Shown here in pieces: positions 9,116 through 17,279 of a stretch of DNA of 64,000 bases. The stretch comes from M0103 sp040386155 (GTDB lineage: Bacteria; Bacteroidota; Bacteroidia; Flavobacteriales_D; Crocinitomicaceae), in contig JAZKFZ010000004.1 in NCBI GenBank assembly GCA_040386155.1, positions 124,001-188,000 of the forward strand, read 5' to 3'. A program made the position numbers and the translations under genes. Each line of letters starts with the position of its first letter. Position 1 is the first letter of the stretch. The notes under the pieces are model-generated. The model searched no databases and had not been told where the DNA came from. It saw only the letters and a program-made list of their open reading frames with translations.

Positions 9116-10515
9116 TGAGTGAAAAATCGATTGTATTCGATCAATGGATTCAACAACATCCAGGACTCAACAACTTGATGCATGGAAAAGTTCCTTCGAG
9201 TATTTTCGAAGATGCCTTTCGTTGGAAAGAGCACACCTTGTTCTCTGATTTTTCAATGTACCTTGCTTCTTTTCAAGGAGCCATTTATGGCTCTTTTTCA
9301 TCATTAGAAGACGAAAACCAATTGGCAATGGTCGTCAGTTATTTTCAACTTTTCACATCCGATGCACAGCAATTTTTAGAGCAGAAACTAACGCAAAAAT
9401 GGTTCGATAAACTCCAAAATAAATTAATTGTTGCGAAAAGTTCTGCATCTGAAACAGCATTATTGGAAATTACAGACAGCATCTGCAACGACGATTCTAT
9501 CACCTTAATTAATAATATTTCTCGAAAATCATATCCGCTAAAAATTCAGTACCTCGATGCTGTTTTGTCTTTTATTCATCATCCTAGTTGCACAGCACGA
9601 TTGGCCTACCGATTGATAAAGCAACTGAAAAAGTTGGACATAAATGCGGAGCATCGAAAGACAATTGACACAGTGGAAAGTGAATTGAAATCGGGTAAAT
9701 TATTGTACAACCGAAAACAAGGTAAAGTGAATTTCCGTTCTGTAGTTCGACCTTTGCTGGTTTTGGTAATGATTGCCTGTTGTGGCTTGGGAATTTATTA
9801 TTTGATTGGGCGCGAAAATCAAGTGGAAGATGACATTGAAATTGCATCGTCATTTGAAGATTTCACCAAGGAAGAGCGTATCCAGATAGATTCATTGATT
9901 CGCACAATGCAAACAAATACTACTGTGACGCAGCAAGAAGATATTTTTCAATGGCTAGGAAATGGAGTTGTACTGAGCCTCCGCACGCCACTCAACAATA
10001 TACGAATGGAGCAGCTTTACAACGATTGGTTGCTCGATGCTGCTTTGATTGAAAATTCGAAAATAGATACCTGCATCAGTGCTAAAACAATGCAATTTCC
10101 AGGAGTTTTGGAAAGTAGTAAGTTAGCTGGCAGTCACAAAGTAATTTTCAAAAATGAATCGATGTATCAAGTCTTGTGTTTTGTGTTTGAGCAAACAAAG
10201 CAGGGAAAGGTATATCAACAATTCATTGACAAAGGAGCTACTGCAACCATAAAAATAAATCAAAACCAAGGACTTTTATTTGTACCTGGGAATGATTTGG
10301 GGGTGTTTTCTTGTCCAACAACTGCACAAAAGGAGGAATGTCCATCTGCTAGTTTCACCCGGCATTTTTGTGAAACAGATGCCAGTCTTGGACTTTCATT
10401 GAGCTCTATTTACTATTTGTCCAAACCCAGCACAACGAACAAAATAATGTTTGTTGGCGACTCAACAACTCAGTTTTCCGTTTTGGATTTATATGGCATT
10501 CTTGAAACCAATTAA
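9115..10515 (+). CDS. Unknown bitopic membrane protein downstream of the S41 protease
   Basis: I do not recognise this 466-residue protein. The ATG at 9115 overlaps the protease stop (TGATG). About 200 mostly helical, probably cytoplasmic residues come first. A basic stretch (YNRKQGKVNFRSVVR) then precedes one membrane helix at about 208-228 (LLVLVMIACCGLGIYYLIG). By the positive-inside rule the remaining about 235 residues are periplasmic; they contain several cysteines that could form disulfides. The caspase-like gene starts about 95 nt later. Translational coupling to a periplasmic protease suggests a partner, adaptor or regulator, but that is inference from position only. Confidence 0.75.
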   Translation: MSEKSIVFDQWIQQHPGLNNLMHGKVPSSIFEDAFRWKEHTLFSDFSMYLASFQGAIYGSFSSLEDENQLAMVVSYFQLFTSDAQQFLEQKLTQKWFDKLQNKLIVAKSSASETALLEITDSICNDDSITLINNISRKSYPLKIQYLDAVLSFIHHPSCTARLAYRLIKQLKKLDINAEHRKTIDTVESELKSGKLLYNRKQGKVNFRSVVRPLLVLVMIACCGLGIYYLIGRENQVEDDIEIASSFEDFTKEERIQIDSLIRTMQTNTTVTQQEDIFQWLGNGVVLSLRTPLNNIRMEQLYNDWLLDAALIENSKIDTCISAKTMQFPGVLESSKLAGSHKVIFKNESMYQVLCFVFEQTKQGKVYQQFIDKGATATIKINQNQGLLFVPGNDLGVFSCPTTAQKEECPSASFTRHFCETDASLGLSLSSIYYLSKPSTTNKIMFVGDSTTQFSVLDLYGILETN

Positions 10516-10522
10516 TGAAATT

Positions 10523-10536
10523 GCATTATATTTATC
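10523..10536 (+). repeat. Upstream segment shared with the papain-fold peptidase gene (copy 1)
   Basis: The 14-mer GCATTATATTTATC here is identical to 12803-12816 and the following about 22 nt remain similar. It contains TATATTTA, one base from the -7 consensus. It lies about 75 nt upstream of the preferred caspase-gene ATG. Confidence 0.6.
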
Positions 10537-10610
10537 GTTATTAAAAGCAGTAAAGTAAGTGGGCGAAATTGAAGAAGCACTGCACTGAAAAAAAATCCAA
10601 ATTGGTAAGT

Positions 10611-12710
10611 ATGAATAGTAGATTTCAATGTCATCTTGTAGCTGTTTTTTGTGTTTTATCGCTGACTTGTTTTGCTCAAAGAGGGGGAGAAGTTGAAAAT
10701 ACATCGACGGAAAGCGCAGGATCAGGAACTACCTATGCTTTGATTGTCGGAATATCAGATTATCAGAATCCAAAAATTACCGACCTGAATTTTGCAGATG
10801 TTGATGCAATCGTTTTTCAAGATTATCTTCTATCTGTTGGTCTTCCAAAGGAAAATGTTTTCACGCTCATTAATGAAAATGCTACGAATGCCTCTTTTTG
10901 GACAATGCTGAATTTCCTGTCACAAAAGGTCAACAAAGGAGATGTTGTTTATCTCTATTTCAGCGGGCATGGTGATGTTGAAACTAATACAATTGTTCAG
11001 GATGCCTTTTTATTGCCATACGATTCTCCATATTCGGTCTATTCGATGGGAGCAATAGGGATGAGCTATTTAAAAAATTGGATTGCAACGTTTTCATCGA
11101 AGGGTGTCCAAACAATTTTTATAGCAGATGCTTGCAGGAGTGGTAATTTAATTGGTGGCAAAGAGGGGATGGAAGCCACAGCAAATATCCTAAAAGATAA
11201 ATGGAAAGATGAAATAAAAATTGTGTCCTGTCAAGCTGGTGAATTGAGCTTAGAAGGAAAGCAGTGGGGCGGGGGTCGTGGTTTGTTCTCCTTTGAGTTG
11301 ATTAATGGTCTTTCTGGTTTAGCTGATAAAAACAAGGACAGTCAAATTTCATTGCGAGAATTGAATCTTTACTTGCTTGATATAGTTCCCGAACAAGCAG
11401 GGGCTCAAAAACAAAATCCAGTGTTGTCAGGTAATTTTGAGACACAAATTTCGTCGACCAATGCATCATTTCTGCGCCTAAATAAGTTGGAGTCAGATTC
11501 CATACAAAATTTGAAGAAGGTATTGGTTGGTGCATCAACCAAGAGTACTTCTGAAGCGTATTTATTGCAGTCAACTAGTAGAGCAAATAGCAATGTTGCT
11601 AAAGGAGATGAAATAGCACTTTTCCATCAATTCAAGGAACAGTTAGATAAAGGGAGACTTATTTCAAGTGATTCCAGTAATGCCTATTTTTTGTTTCTAG
11701 AGTTAGAAAAGAAATATTCAGAATCCGAGTTTACTGAGGTTTCTAAATTGTTATTATCGGAGAAAATTGTCAATGATCTAAAAGCCTTTTTAGATTTTAT
11801 TATTTCAAAGGAGAAGCAACAGCATTTTGATGAAGGTGTAGGAAAGCCTATTGTTGAGGTAAGTCTTGAAGCTACTGCTTTAAGACAATTTATTGGTGAC
11901 CAAAAGTTAAAAGAAAATGGACAGTTTGCATTAGTACTCTTTGGAGAAGCAATCAGGGCACTTAGTAGATTTAGTAAATATGATGGCTTAGTAATGCCAA
12001 AGGAACTTGCAGTTATGAAATTGGATTCCGCCTTGATGTACGATTCAGGAGCCGTTTATGTGAATTGTCTGAAAGGATTTATTTACGAATTTGAGTTTAA
12101 TGATAAGGAAAAAGCAATGAATGAATATAGCAATGCTGTTATTAAAAATCCGAATTTTTTTGTTGCCAAGGAGCAGTTGTTTAACAACCTCCATTCAAAT
12201 AATGATTATGCCTCTATAATAAAGTATAACACCAATTCAAAAAAGGATTTAAACACAGTTGTTTGGAATTACATCTGCTACACAAAACTTAAGCAAATTG
12301 ATTCAGCAACAGTTTATTATGGAAATCTTTTGTCTTTTGTTCATCAACCACTTAACCACTACAAGGAAGTAGTGAATGGTTTTTATGTAACTGAAGTACT
12401 TGAAAAAACACAGAATCTTGAAGAAGCGTTGGTCTTCGCAAAAAAAGTGGAGCAAATTCTGCAGCTACCTAATCGTTTTGTCGATTCAACGGAGTATCAA
12501 GATATTTTGAATTATATGAATTATCAGTTTGCAACTATTTATGCACAACTAAATAGTAAAGAAGAAGCATTGAGACGTTTAGAGTTAATTCTACTGAACA
12601 AGGATAAATACGATTTTAATTGGTGGTCCGAAGACGAAGACTTTGATAATATCAGAAATACTTCAAAATTTAAGTCAATGCTTAAAAAGTATGCTATTAC
12701 TACTGATTAA
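10611..12710 (+). CDS. Secreted caspase-like (peptidase C14) protein with TPR-like C-terminus
   Basis: I prefer the ATG at 10611, which gives a signal peptide (MNSRFQCHLVAVFCVLSLTCFAQ) and 699 residues; a Met at 10569 would put a charged tail before it. The clan CD caspase fold runs from about 40 to 275. It has TYALIVGISDY, the catalytic His120 in YFSGHGD and Cys175 in IADACRSG. DKNKDSQISLRE (239-250) fits a 12-residue EF-hand calcium loop (D-x-N-x-D-x-x-I-S-x-x-E). The C-terminal 400 residues are helical with TPR-like spacing (for example NEYSNAVIKNPNFFVAKEQL). Predicted to be an exported cysteine protease, perhaps calcium-dependent, with a protein-binding tail. Substrates are unknown. A secreted papain-fold peptidase follows. 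Confidence 0.85.
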   Translation: MNSRFQCHLVAVFCVLSLTCFAQRGGEVENTSTESAGSGTTYALIVGISDYQNPKITDLNFADVDAIVFQDYLLSVGLPKENVFTLINENATNASFWTMLNFLSQKVNKGDVVYLYFSGHGDVETNTIVQDAFLLPYDSPYSVYSMGAIGMSYLKNWIATFSSKGVQTIFIADACRSGNLIGGKEGMEATANILKDKWKDEIKIVSCQAGELSLEGKQWGGGRGLFSFELINGLSGLADKNKDSQISLRELNLYLLDIVPEQAGAQKQNPVLSGNFETQISSTNASFLRLNKLESDSIQNLKKVLVGASTKSTSEAYLLQSTSRANSNVAKGDEIALFHQFKEQLDKGRLISSDSSNAYFLFLELEKKYSESEFTEVSKLLLSEKIVNDLKAFLDFIISKEKQQHFDEGVGKPIVEVSLEATALRQFIGDQKLKENGQFALVLFGEAIRALSRFSKYDGLVMPKELAVMKLDSALMYDSGAVYVNCLKGFIYEFEFNDKEKAMNEYSNAVIKNPNFFVAKEQLFNNLHSNNDYASIIKYNTNSKKDLNTVVWNYICYTKLKQIDSATVYYGNLLSFVHQPLNHYKEVVNGFYVTEVLEKTQNLEEALVFAKKVEQILQLPNRFVDSTEYQDILNYMNYQFATIYAQLNSKEEALRRLELILLNKDKYDFNWWSEDEDFDNIRNTSKFKSMLKKYAITTD

Positions 12711-12802
12711 AATCGTCGAGCTATCAAATTTTTTAAACATTACATTTCATAAATCCACAATATGAATTCTGAATTGCCTTATTGAAACGTTTTAATCAAA
12801 AA

Positions 12803-12816
12803 GCATTATATTTATC
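12803..12816 (+). repeat. Upstream segment shared with the caspase gene (copy 2)
   Basis: This is the second copy of GCATTATATTTATC, identical to 10523-10536. Here it lies 18 nt before the peptidase ATG and includes the near-consensus -7 box TATATTTA (12807-12814). It probably acts as the promoter of the C1 peptidase. Confidence 0.6.
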
Positions 12817-12834
12817 ATTCTCAAAACTAGTAAA

Positions 12835-14043
12835 ATGAAAAAAACACTACTTTCTATAGCACTTTTCTGTGCTGTTCTTCAAGCGAACGCTCAATTTGGC
12901 TACACTGAACCTGTAAGTAATGCCGAAGGAAGTGAATATAAATTTACCAAGATTGCAAAATTAGATGCTACACCTGTCGAAAGTCAAGGAAATACTGGAA
13001 CTTGCTGGTCGTTTTCAGCATTGTCGTTCTTTGAATCAGAGTTGATTCGTAAAGGTAGCCCAAATCCTGATGCTTTATCAGAAATGTTTATTGTACGCAA
13101 AGCCTACGAGAATAAAGCTGAAAAGTACATCCGTATGGATGGAAAAGTGAATTTCTCTGAAGGTGGCGCATTTCACGATATTCCTTTTGTGATTAGAAAA
13201 CATGGAATTGTTCCTCAACAATTGTACTCTGGCTTATTGAATGGTGCTACCACTTATGATCACACTGAAATGTTTAATTTGCTAAACGCCACTGTTGGCG
13301 CTGTGATGAACAGCAGAACTTCTGCGGGATTGTCGCCACAATGGAAGTCTGTTATTAGCAATGTGTTGGACTTATATTTAGGAGCAGATATCAAAGAATT
13401 TGAATGGAAAGGTAAAAAATACACGCCTCAATCGTATGCGAAAGCTATTGGATTGAACATGGATGAATATGTTTCCTTAACATCATTCAGCAATCATGAA
13501 ATGAACAAAGAGTGTATGTTGGAAATTGCTGACAATTGGGCATGGGGAACTAGCTACAACGTTGCAGTAGATGAGTTGTTCGATGCTTGTGAGTATGCCT
13601 TGAAAAATGGTTATACCTTGGCATGGGGAGCGGATGTTTCTGAACCAGGGTTTTCATTTAAAAATGGATTAGCTATTGCTCCAGAAGACCCTTCTACTAT
13701 TCAAATTGCAGGAAAGGATAATAAAAATTTTAGCGATGCAGGTGCCGATAAAAAATCAAATGCATTTGTGACTCCTGTAAAAGAAGTGACCGTAACGCAA
13801 GAATCTCGTCAGTTGGGTTATGATAACAAAACAACAACAGACGATCACGGAATGCACATTGTAGGTCTGTACAAAGATCAAAACGGAACACGTTATTTAT
13901 TAGTGAAAAACTCGTGGGGTACAAGCAACTACCCGAAGGGGTTTTTGTATGTCTCTGAAAACTATTTCAAGTTGAAAACTATCAATGTGTATGTGCATAA
14001 GGATGGAATTGCTCCAGCAATGAAAAAGAAATTGGCGCTTTAA
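12835..14043 (+). CDS. Secreted papain-fold (C1) peptidase, aminopeptidase C/bleomycin hydrolase type
   Basis: This 402-residue protein has a clear signal peptide (MKKTLLSIALFCAVLQANAQ). It carries the papain catalytic set: Gln51/Cys57 in SQGNTGTCWSFS, His341 in DHGMHIVGL and Asn359 in LVKNSWG. Insertions relative to papain and the DDHGMH segment match the C1B group (PepC/bleomycin hydrolase). Classical PepC is cytosolic, whereas this copy is exported, as are its Bacteroidota relatives. It ends close to a REP-like element. With the S41 and caspase-like genes it makes three exported proteases within 6.5 kb. Confidence 0.9.
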   Translation: MKKTLLSIALFCAVLQANAQFGYTEPVSNAEGSEYKFTKIAKLDATPVESQGNTGTCWSFSALSFFESELIRKGSPNPDALSEMFIVRKAYENKAEKYIRMDGKVNFSEGGAFHDIPFVIRKHGIVPQQLYSGLLNGATTYDHTEMFNLLNATVGAVMNSRTSAGLSPQWKSVISNVLDLYLGADIKEFEWKGKKYTPQSYAKAIGLNMDEYVSLTSFSNHEMNKECMLEIADNWAWGTSYNVAVDELFDACEYALKNGYTLAWGADVSEPGFSFKNGLAIAPEDPSTIQIAGKDNKNFSDAGADKKSNAFVTPVKEVTVTQESRQLGYDNKTTTDDHGMHIVGLYKDQNGTRYLLVKNSWGTSNYPKGFLYVSENYFKLKTINVYVHKDGIAPAMKKKLAL

Positions 14044-14056
14044 TTTTAGATAAAAT

Positions 14057-14086
14057 CCGCTCCGCTGGATTTGTAATCCTGCGGAA
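14057..14086 (+). repeat. REP-like palindrome, left copy
   Basis: This imperfect hairpin has TCCGC-T-GGATT (14061-14071) pairing with AATCC-T-GCGGA (14075-14085) around one T-T mismatch and a 3-nt loop. As the reverse complement, 28 of 30 bases match the right copy at 14703-14732. It lies just past the 3' end of the transposase gene. Confidence 0.85.
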
Positions 14087-14107
14087 ACACTTGTTCGGTG
14101 CTGATTA

Positions 14108-14683
14108 TCATTTGATAACTTGTAACATTCTTGGAATACAATAAACTGCATTCAATACTGATTCTTTTTCAAAATAATTACTAGCAGAGGAATATTTCCA
14201 TTCATAACTTTGATTAACGAAGCCCTCTTCAACAGGATTATTATGGATATAATTAATTTTTTCCCACAAAAAATATTCGCTGTATAATTCGATAGCATGG
14301 TTTCCAACCTGCCAAAATTTATAGTTTTTGTGCTTATTACTTTCGTTCGCTGCTTTTGAAAACTCAGAAAGCATCCATTCTCTTCGAGATTCCGGTTCGT
14401 TCTGAATTTGATTTAGTATTTTTTTTGCTGAAAATTTTTTAAAATCTCGAATCACATCTTTTAATTCAAATGGTTCATTACAATTTACTATCAAATGCAG
14501 ATGATTTGACATCAAACAGTAACTGTAAACATTTAAGCCTTTATTTTCAATACAATAAGCTAACGATTCTATTATTGATTCTTTGTGGTTTTTTCTTGTA
14601 AATACATCTATCCAACCTACGACGGTTAATGTTAGAAAGTAACTTGAATTTTTCTTAATGGTGTGTTTTACTCCTTGTTTCAT
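14108..14683 (-). CDS. REP-associated tyrosine transposase (RAYT, Y1/HUH superfamily)
   Basis: This 191-residue protein has the HUH motif in MSNHLHLIVNC (about residues 58-68) and the YIHNNPVEEGFV segment that is characteristic of RAYTs. RAYTs are single-strand nucleases related to IS200/IS605 TnpA that bind and process REP palindromes, and they are usually domesticated rather than independently mobile. The gene is intact and lies between inverted REP-like hairpins about 640 bp apart, which identifies the substrate sequence. No second gene or IS ends are visible. I did not assign the catalytic tyrosine with certainty. Confidence 0.9.
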   Translation of the reverse strand: MKQGVKHTIKKNSSYFLTLTVVGWIDVFTRKNHKESIIESLAYCIENKGLNVYSYCLMSNHLHLIVNCNEPFELKDVIRDFKKFSAKKILNQIQNEPESRREWMLSEFSKAANESNKHKNYKFWQVGNHAIELYSEYFLWEKINYIHNNPVEEGFVNQSYEWKYSSASNYFEKESVLNAVYCIPRMLQVIK

Positions 14684-14702
14684 CAGATTAAGCTAGTAAG
14701 AA

Positions 14703-14732
14703 TTCCGCAGGATTGCAAATCCTGCGGAGCGG
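14703..14732 (+). repeat. REP-like palindrome, right copy
   Basis: A perfect 11-bp stem (TCCGCAGGATT at 14704-14714, AATCCTGCGGA at 14718-14728) has a 3-nt GCA loop and is followed by GCGG. It lies 20 nt upstream of the transposase start and in inverted orientation to the left copy. A second small stem (ATCAC/GTGAT, 14735-14748) follows it. Confidence 0.9.
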
Positions 14733-14819
14733 TGATCACGGAAGTGATTTGTGATTTACTCCGTGTTATCCTCTTTCTCTTGTGTCTCTGTTTTAAAAAA
14801 AAAATTCAAAGTTAAATTT

Positions 14820-15977
14820 TTACGAGAGTATTTTCTTCACAAAATTTCGTGCTTCTCGATCACTGTCAATATAATCTTGCAAACTTGGATTTTTCTTGGA
14901 AGGCAATGTTTTTAGTGCTTTTTGATTGAGCATTGCAATTTCAACAAATGAAATTCGATCTTCTAAAAATGCCTGAACGGCAATTTCGTTTGCTGCATTG
15001 AGGTTACAAGCTGCAGTGCCTTCCATTTCCATTGCTTGATAGGCCAATTCTAAATTGATAAAAACTTCTTTGTCCACGGATTCAAATGTTAACTGCGGAT
15101 AATTTAAAAAGTTGAAGCGCTCAAAGGAGGTTTTATGTCGTTCTGGATACGTAAATGCATACTGAATTGGCAATTTCATGTCGGGTAAACCCATTTGTGC
15201 TTTCATGCTGCCATCTTCAAATTGAACAATAGAGTGAATGATGGATTGCGGATGAACAATTACATCAATCTGATCAGCATTTAGGCCAAACAACCATTTT
15301 GCTTCAATCACTTCCAATCCTTTATTCATCATACTTGCCGAATCGATGGTGATTTTCGCGCCCATTGTCCAGTTTGGATGCTTCAAGGCTTGTGCCTTCG
15401 TTACTTTCGAAAGTTGATCAAAGCTCATTCCTCGGAATGGTCCGCCAGAAGCTGTTAGGTATATTTTTTCAATTGGATTTTGAAATTCCCCCGTTAAACA
15501 TTGAAAAATAGCAGAATGCTCAGAGTCCACAGGTAAAATATTCACCCCATTTTCTCCTGCTAATTTGGTGATCAATTCCCCTGCAACAACAAGGGTTTCT
15601 TTATTTGCTAATGCAATTGTTTTCTTTGCCTCAATTGCTTTAATGGTGGGCAACAAACCTGCATAGCCAACCATTGCCGTTAATACCACATCCACTTCTT
15701 TTGATTCTACTACTTGACCAAGTGCTTCAGCTCCAGCATACACGTGAATGTCTTCGTTTTGTAGCGCTGATCTCACTTTTTCGTAGGAACGTTCGTCACT
15801 AATCACCACCGTGTTCGGTTGAAATTTTAGCGCTTGTTCAATTAACAAATCGGCATTGCTGTTGCCAGTAATTACTTGTAAATCAAAAAGATCAGGGTAT
15901 GATTCAATCACTTCCAAGGCTTGTGTTCCTATAGAACCTGTTGAACCTAAAATAGCTATTCCTTTTTTCTTGAACAT
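14820..15977 (-). CDS. dxr: 1-deoxy-D-xylulose 5-phosphate reductoisomerase
   Basis: This 385-residue enzyme converts DXP to MEP with NADPH, the committed step of the non-mevalonate isoprenoid pathway in the cytoplasm. The N-terminal dinucleotide site is GSTGSIGTQALEV (residues 11-23). LANKETLVVAG and PVDSEHSAIFQCL (metal-binding Asp/Glu) are present, as are the TASGGPFRG and MNKGLEVIEA substrate motifs. Length is normal. The ATG lies 4 nt downstream of a TAACTTTG box. It is divergent from metF across a 350-nt gap that contains a structured repeat. Confidence 0.97.
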   Translation of the reverse strand: MFKKKGIAILGSTGSIGTQALEVIESYPDLFDLQVITGNSNADLLIEQALKFQPNTVVISDERSYEKVRSALQNEDIHVYAGAEALGQVVESKEVDVVLTAMVGYAGLLPTIKAIEAKKTIALANKETLVVAGELITKLAGENGVNILPVDSEHSAIFQCLTGEFQNPIEKIYLTASGGPFRGMSFDQLSKVTKAQALKHPNWTMGAKITIDSASMMNKGLEVIEAKWLFGLNADQIDVIVHPQSIIHSIVQFEDGSMKAQMGLPDMKLPIQYAFTYPERHKTSFERFNFLNYPQLTFESVDKEVFINLELAYQAMEMEGTAACNLNAANEIAVQAFLEDRISFVEIAMLNQKALKTLPSKKNPSLQDYIDSDREARNFVKKILS

Positions 15978-15981
15978 GTAG

Positions 15982-15989
15982 CAAAGTTA
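15982..15989 (-). promoter_or_regulatory. -7 box TAACTTTG upstream of dxr
   Basis: This exact TAnnTTTG match on the minus strand is followed by CTAC and the dxr ATG. The 4-nt spacing predicts a leaderless transcript. Confidence 0.55.
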
Positions 15990-16147
15990 GTCAAGATCAA
16001 TAATAAACCTTTAAACAGAAGAATAATTCTTAAAACGCTTTCAATTTTTTGGCGAGTAGATCATATTTTTTAAAATCTTGATTTGTAGTTGTTTGATTAA
16101 TTTGCTTATATGTTAGAATAATTACTGAGTGGGAATAATGGAAGAAA

Positions 16148-16215
16148 AGGAAGTTAGCTAAATTACATACCGGTTAGGGATATACCTTACTGGTTAGGGA
16201 ATTAGCTAACTTCCT
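16148..16215. repeat. Inverted repeat with internal direct repeats in the dxr-metF gap
   Basis: The perfect 14-bp arms AGGAAGTTAGCTAA (16148-16161) and TTAGCTAACTTCCT (16202-16215) enclose 40 nt. The interior carries GGTTAGGGA twice (16172-16180 and 16192-16200). The rest of the 350-nt divergent gap (15978-16327) holds the two promoter boxes and no credible ORF. Function is unknown: it could be a small insertion, an operator or an RNA hairpin. Confidence 0.75.
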
Positions 16216-16302
16216 AACTTTTGTTATTTCAGAAAGCTATTTTTTTCGATACTAATAATCATCCACACTAAACCAAGTGAAGACTTTCTCCGACTTTCTT
16301 CT

Positions 16303-16310
16303 TACTTTTG
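16303..16310 (+). promoter_or_regulatory. -7 box TACTTTTG upstream of metF
   Basis: This is an exact TAnnTTTG match, 17 nt before the metF ATG. Confidence 0.5.
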
Positions 16311-16327
16311 TCCCTCATTAATTTGAA

Positions 16328-17278
16328 ATGAAAGTAACAGAACATTTAGCAGCGGCGAAGGAAACATTATTCTCCTTTGAAATTTTACCTCCTTTGAAAG
16401 GAAAAAGTATTCAATCCATCTATGACGGAATTGATCCTTTGATGGAGTTCAATCCGAAATTCGTGAATGTTACTTATCACCGAGAAGAGTACGTTTACAA
16501 AGAGCGTGAAAATGGTTTACTGGAAAAAATAGAGATTCGCAAACGTCCTGGAACTGTTGGTATTTGTGCGGCAATTATGAATAAATACCAGGTGGATGCT
16601 GTTCCGCATTTAATCTGTGGTGGATTTAGCAAAGAAGAAACGGAAAATGCACTGATTGATCTTCAATTTTTAGGAATTGATAATGTGCTGGCCTTGCGAG
16701 GCGATTCTATTAAAACAGAGTCTAATTTCCGACCTCATTCTGATGGTCATGCATATGCAGTTGATTTGATTAATCAGATTTCTGAGATGAATAGAGGTAC
16801 TTATATGATGGATGATGTGCAATTGGAACCTACCGATTTTTGTATCGGAGCTGCCGGTTATCCTGAAAAGCACTTCGAAGCGATGAATCTTACTACGGAT
16901 CTGCAATATTTGAAAGCAAAGGTCGATGCAGGAGCTGAATACATCGTTACTCAGATGTTTTTCGACAATCAAAAATACTTCGATTTTGTAGCAAAATGTC
17001 GCGAAATTGGTATCAATGTTCCAATTATTCCGGGGCTAAAAGCAATTAAAACTTTACAACACATTACTTTCTTACCTAAATTTTTCAAGATTGATTATCC
17101 TGAAAGCTTGGCGAATGACTTGTTGAAATGCAAATCGAATGCTGACGTGGAGCAATTGGGAATTGAATGGGGAATTCAGCAATCAAAGGAATTAAAAGCC
17201 GCAGGCGTGCCTTGCATTCACTATTACACTATGTCGAACTCTTCTATGGTGAAGAAAATCGCAAAAGAAATTTTTTAA
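16328..17278 (+). CDS. metF: 5,10-methylenetetrahydrofolate reductase
   Basis: This 316-residue flavoprotein reduces methylene-THF to methyl-THF for methionine synthesis. It shows the FEILPP start of the TIM barrel with the catalytic Glu, LALRGD, GAAGYPEKH and the TQMFFDNQKYFDFV motif. Length matches single-domain bacterial MetF. A TACTTTTG box lies 17 nt upstream. The next gene starts after a 1-nt gap, so they are co-transcribed. Confidence 0.97.
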   Translation: MKVTEHLAAAKETLFSFEILPPLKGKSIQSIYDGIDPLMEFNPKFVNVTYHREEYVYKERENGLLEKIEIRKRPGTVGICAAIMNKYQVDAVPHLICGGFSKEETENALIDLQFLGIDNVLALRGDSIKTESNFRPHSDGHAYAVDLINQISEMNRGTYMMDDVQLEPTDFCIGAAGYPEKHFEAMNLTTDLQYLKAKVDAGAEYIVTQMFFDNQKYFDFVAKCREIGINVPIIPGLKAIKTLQHITFLPKFFKIDYPESLANDLLKCKSNADVEQLGIEWGIQQSKELKAAGVPCIHYYTMSNSSMVKKIAKEIF

Positions 17279-17279
17279 T

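Noticed and set aside
14820..17278. A riboswitch or T-box in the dxr-metF gap
   Set aside because: No SAM, cobalamin or T-box consensus was recognisable. The only structure is the inverted repeat reported separately, and both promoters lie close to their genes.
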